From NCBI GenBank assembly GCA_025618425.1, contig CM046846.1, positions 2,650,642 to 2,714,641 of the forward strand: DNA of 64,000 nucleotides. The letters are read 5' to 3'. This document shows, one piece after another, positions 44,308-64,000 of this stretch. The notes beneath the pieces are model-generated. The model was not told the origin of the DNA and ran no database searches. It was given only the letters and a program-made list of their open reading frames with translations. The first letter of the stretch is position 1. Every line of letters starts with the position of its first letter. Position numbers and translations under genes: made by a program. Source of the stretch: Heliocidaris tuberculata. Lineage: Eukaryota; Echinodermata; Echinoidea; Camarodonta; Echinometridae.

Positions 44308-45742
44308 AGAGGACCCAGGTTGTACAGCCAAGCCACCATACTTCAATAATTTTCATTTTTTAGATGTGCTAACTTCATCTCACTTTGCTGGAAAGAAAAT
44401 CAAAATGGTAAGGATATTGAATGCTTTCATTTTTCATGTTTTGGCATCAGTTTGTGCAGATTCTACATGTTTTGAATGTCATCAACTTCTTGAGATTTGT
44501 GATTTGATAATTAATGATGTGATAATTTCATGCTGGTCCAGTTTTAGTTGCAATGACGAATGAATTTGATCGCCTTATGAGATGGTAGTCCCATACATTG
44601 TGTTGAGTGTGTGGTTGTTATGTTGGTAAATGATGATTGAGTTGGCGCTCTTCTTCATTTCTTGTCGCAAAAAACTGACATTGCAACAGCTCTTCTTTCA
44701 AAATTGGGAATTGTTTTTGTCATAACACCTTGAAAAATATATAATTAGACTATTTTCTTTTTATACCCTTGAAAATTATTTTCGTTAGACATGTTAGATC
44801 TGGTTGTTTTTTTAAATTATTATTATTAGATCTAGATCTAGGATCTAGGTCTAATTAAATTTTTTTGTAAATTTTTTTTTTTAAACTTTTGAAAAGAAAA
44901 TGGCATTCTTGTGAAATTAGCCACCGCTCATTCACTCTAGCCACATGGGCTTGATGCATGATGTTTTATAAAAATTTGACATTGAAAATCAAGCCACACA
45001 TATCACAGGGGAAGCAATCTCGCCTACGGAGAGAGACACACAAAAAAAAAAGTGGGCAAGATTCTTCCATTTCCACGTACGGTGAACCTTGCAAACCACC
45101 ATCGGATTTTGCTAAAATCTTCCTCTTTCAGCTCATCCAACCACTTCAACAATCGGATCATGAGAAACATGAAAAAAATACAATTTATGGCGACATCGAT
45201 ATGGATTTACCATGTTTACTTTACCGTTCACATGCACTTATACATGTACAAGCTTATCTGAAGCTTTTGCTGTGCGATTAGCATTACAAAGATGGCGAGA
45301 TCAGCAGTGTAATGCTGAGCGGTTCCGACGTAGCATTCTAAATTCATTTGTGGTAATAAATATCTCACACCATCACAGACGGCAGTATATACGTTCAATA
45401 TCAATATCAAATTTTTATTTGACATTGACATCAAGCTCATGTGGCTAATTCACTCTGCACAGTGGCAGTTCATTGTGAGCAATGATGTTGTTGTTGTTTT
45501 AGGTTTAGCGGCACTCGTCATTCAAATTTGAATATTTATGCCTATGTCTAGTCTTATTGTGCATGCTATGCTGCATTGATTTTGCGCAATATGGGGGAGA
45601 CTCATGACAAGCTGTCGGCATGAATCATAGCTGTTTTTATGTATTTTCTGGCCAGCCCTGTTCGGTGCATCGAACAGGCTTCTCAGCTGGCACGACATAC
45701 ATGCGCAGCCTAAGCCCCTCCAATACCGATCAGGATAGTGCA
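44308..45742. other. Upstream region of SUPT20H
   Basis: Holds AT-rich sequence and the presumed 5' UTR and promoter of SUPT20H. No TATA box or CpG-dense block is obvious. The frame of the first coding exon is open upstream to 45620, but the family's N-terminus does not extend that far. Confidence 0.4.
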
Positions 45743-63384
<17,642 letters not shown>

Positions 63385-64000
63385 GTAAGATTACCCAATG
63401 TCATTTGACTCATTGCTATAAAATAATAATTCTTCTTTTTGAAATTAAAAGGTCCAGAATACTGCATTGTTATCCTTGGTGGAAGAAAATAAGAAACACC
63501 ATCACCTGTGTACTAAGTAAACAAATTACCAAACATCTGAATTACTGCTGAAATATTGAGCTTGCAAAAGTTGTGTGATTAGATATAAATATATTCCAGA
63601 TTTCATGAACTTTGTGTCTAAAGATTCAAAGACTTAACCCTAAAAGGGCCGGGGGGGGGGGGGGGGAGGGGGGGTGGAATCCACCCCCCCCCAGACATTT
63701 CTCGCGATATGTCCGCAACACCCAAAGCAGTCGCCGCGGCGTTTCATGATTTTTTTCTTTCGAATCTCACGCATCTTTTGAGACCAAATTGGCGATGCCC
63801 AGGCATGGGGTTGTGAAGTTACTTGCACGTCAGACCAAAAATTGCTCAAAAACGTGATTTCATGTATGATTTCAATACAAAATGTGTTTTCAGCCAAAAT
63901 TTAGAAATCTATGAATATTTTTACATCTACTGATTAAAATTAATTTATTTTATGCTGTTTATGATCGCAAAAGTGTCCCCGACAAATTTAAAAAAAAACA
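63385..64000. other. SUPT20H intron at window end
   Basis: After the donor at 63385 the window ends inside an intron. It has a G-run of about 18 (63650-63668) followed closely by a C-run (63684-63693), which could pair as a hairpin. The stretch after it (to 63900) looks like part of an unassigned repeat. Confidence 0.5.

Noticed and set aside
45620..45742. Upstream Met for SUPT20H adding 41 residues
   Set aside because: SPT20 proteins begin directly at the helix that follows MP here. The upstream stretch is Cys/Ser/Thr-mixed and not family-like, so it is treated as 5' UTR.

Overview
The window looks like a metazoan nuclear genome. Genes are split into short exons by GT-AG introns, the DNA is AT-rich, and introns and spacers are packed with short inverted-repeat DNA transposons. 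Gene content and the style of these MITEs (for example ends reading GGGCCCYGTTKCATAAAA) suggest a marine deuterostome, with a sea urchin or other echinoderm as first guess. I cannot prove the species from the sequence.

Four protein-coding genes are supported, each by exon models whose splice phases join without a break. (1) PFAS, plus strand, 425-6021: the last six exons (394 aa) of FGAM synthase, covering the end of the synthetase part and the whole glutaminase domain. (2) An F-box/LRR gene, minus strand, 14288-7494: seven coding exons, 960 aa, convergent with PFAS, with a long acidic N-terminus that carries a duplicated SQES..ESTNLL motif. (3) A fusion gene, plus strand, 21637-32855: six exons, 1154 aa. 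Five host-like exons join one 2.5-kb exon that encodes a piggyBac-transposase-derived domain. The expected catalytic aspartates are replaced, the C-terminal cysteine-rich domain is replaced by about ten 24-aa repeats, and the protein ends in a SUMO-type IKVEP. (4) SUPT20H, plus strand, from 45743 past the window end: 22 exons (841 aa so far) of the SAGA subunit SPT20, including an in-frame QVQG minisatellite.

Much of the remaining sequence consists of recognisable repeats. There is a family of 0.94-kb TTAA-flanked inverted-repeat elements (32858, 34377, 36327). One of them is nested in another MITE, which shows TTAA target duplication directly. There is a 1.65-kb foldback palindrome (40155-41807), a 2.3-kb Tc1/IS630-type element with long inverted ends and a gutted transposase (18193-20498), six GGGCCC-ended MITEs, six pogo/Tigger-like MITEs, two MITEs with internal CCTAA arrays, and several others.

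The genes do not form one pathway: PFAS acts in purine synthesis, the F-box protein probably in SCF ubiquitin ligation, and SUPT20H in chromatin and transcription. The most novel item is the catalytically degenerate piggyBac fusion gene, whose stop codon lies 2 bp before a TTAA-flanked element that supplies its nearest polyadenylation signals.
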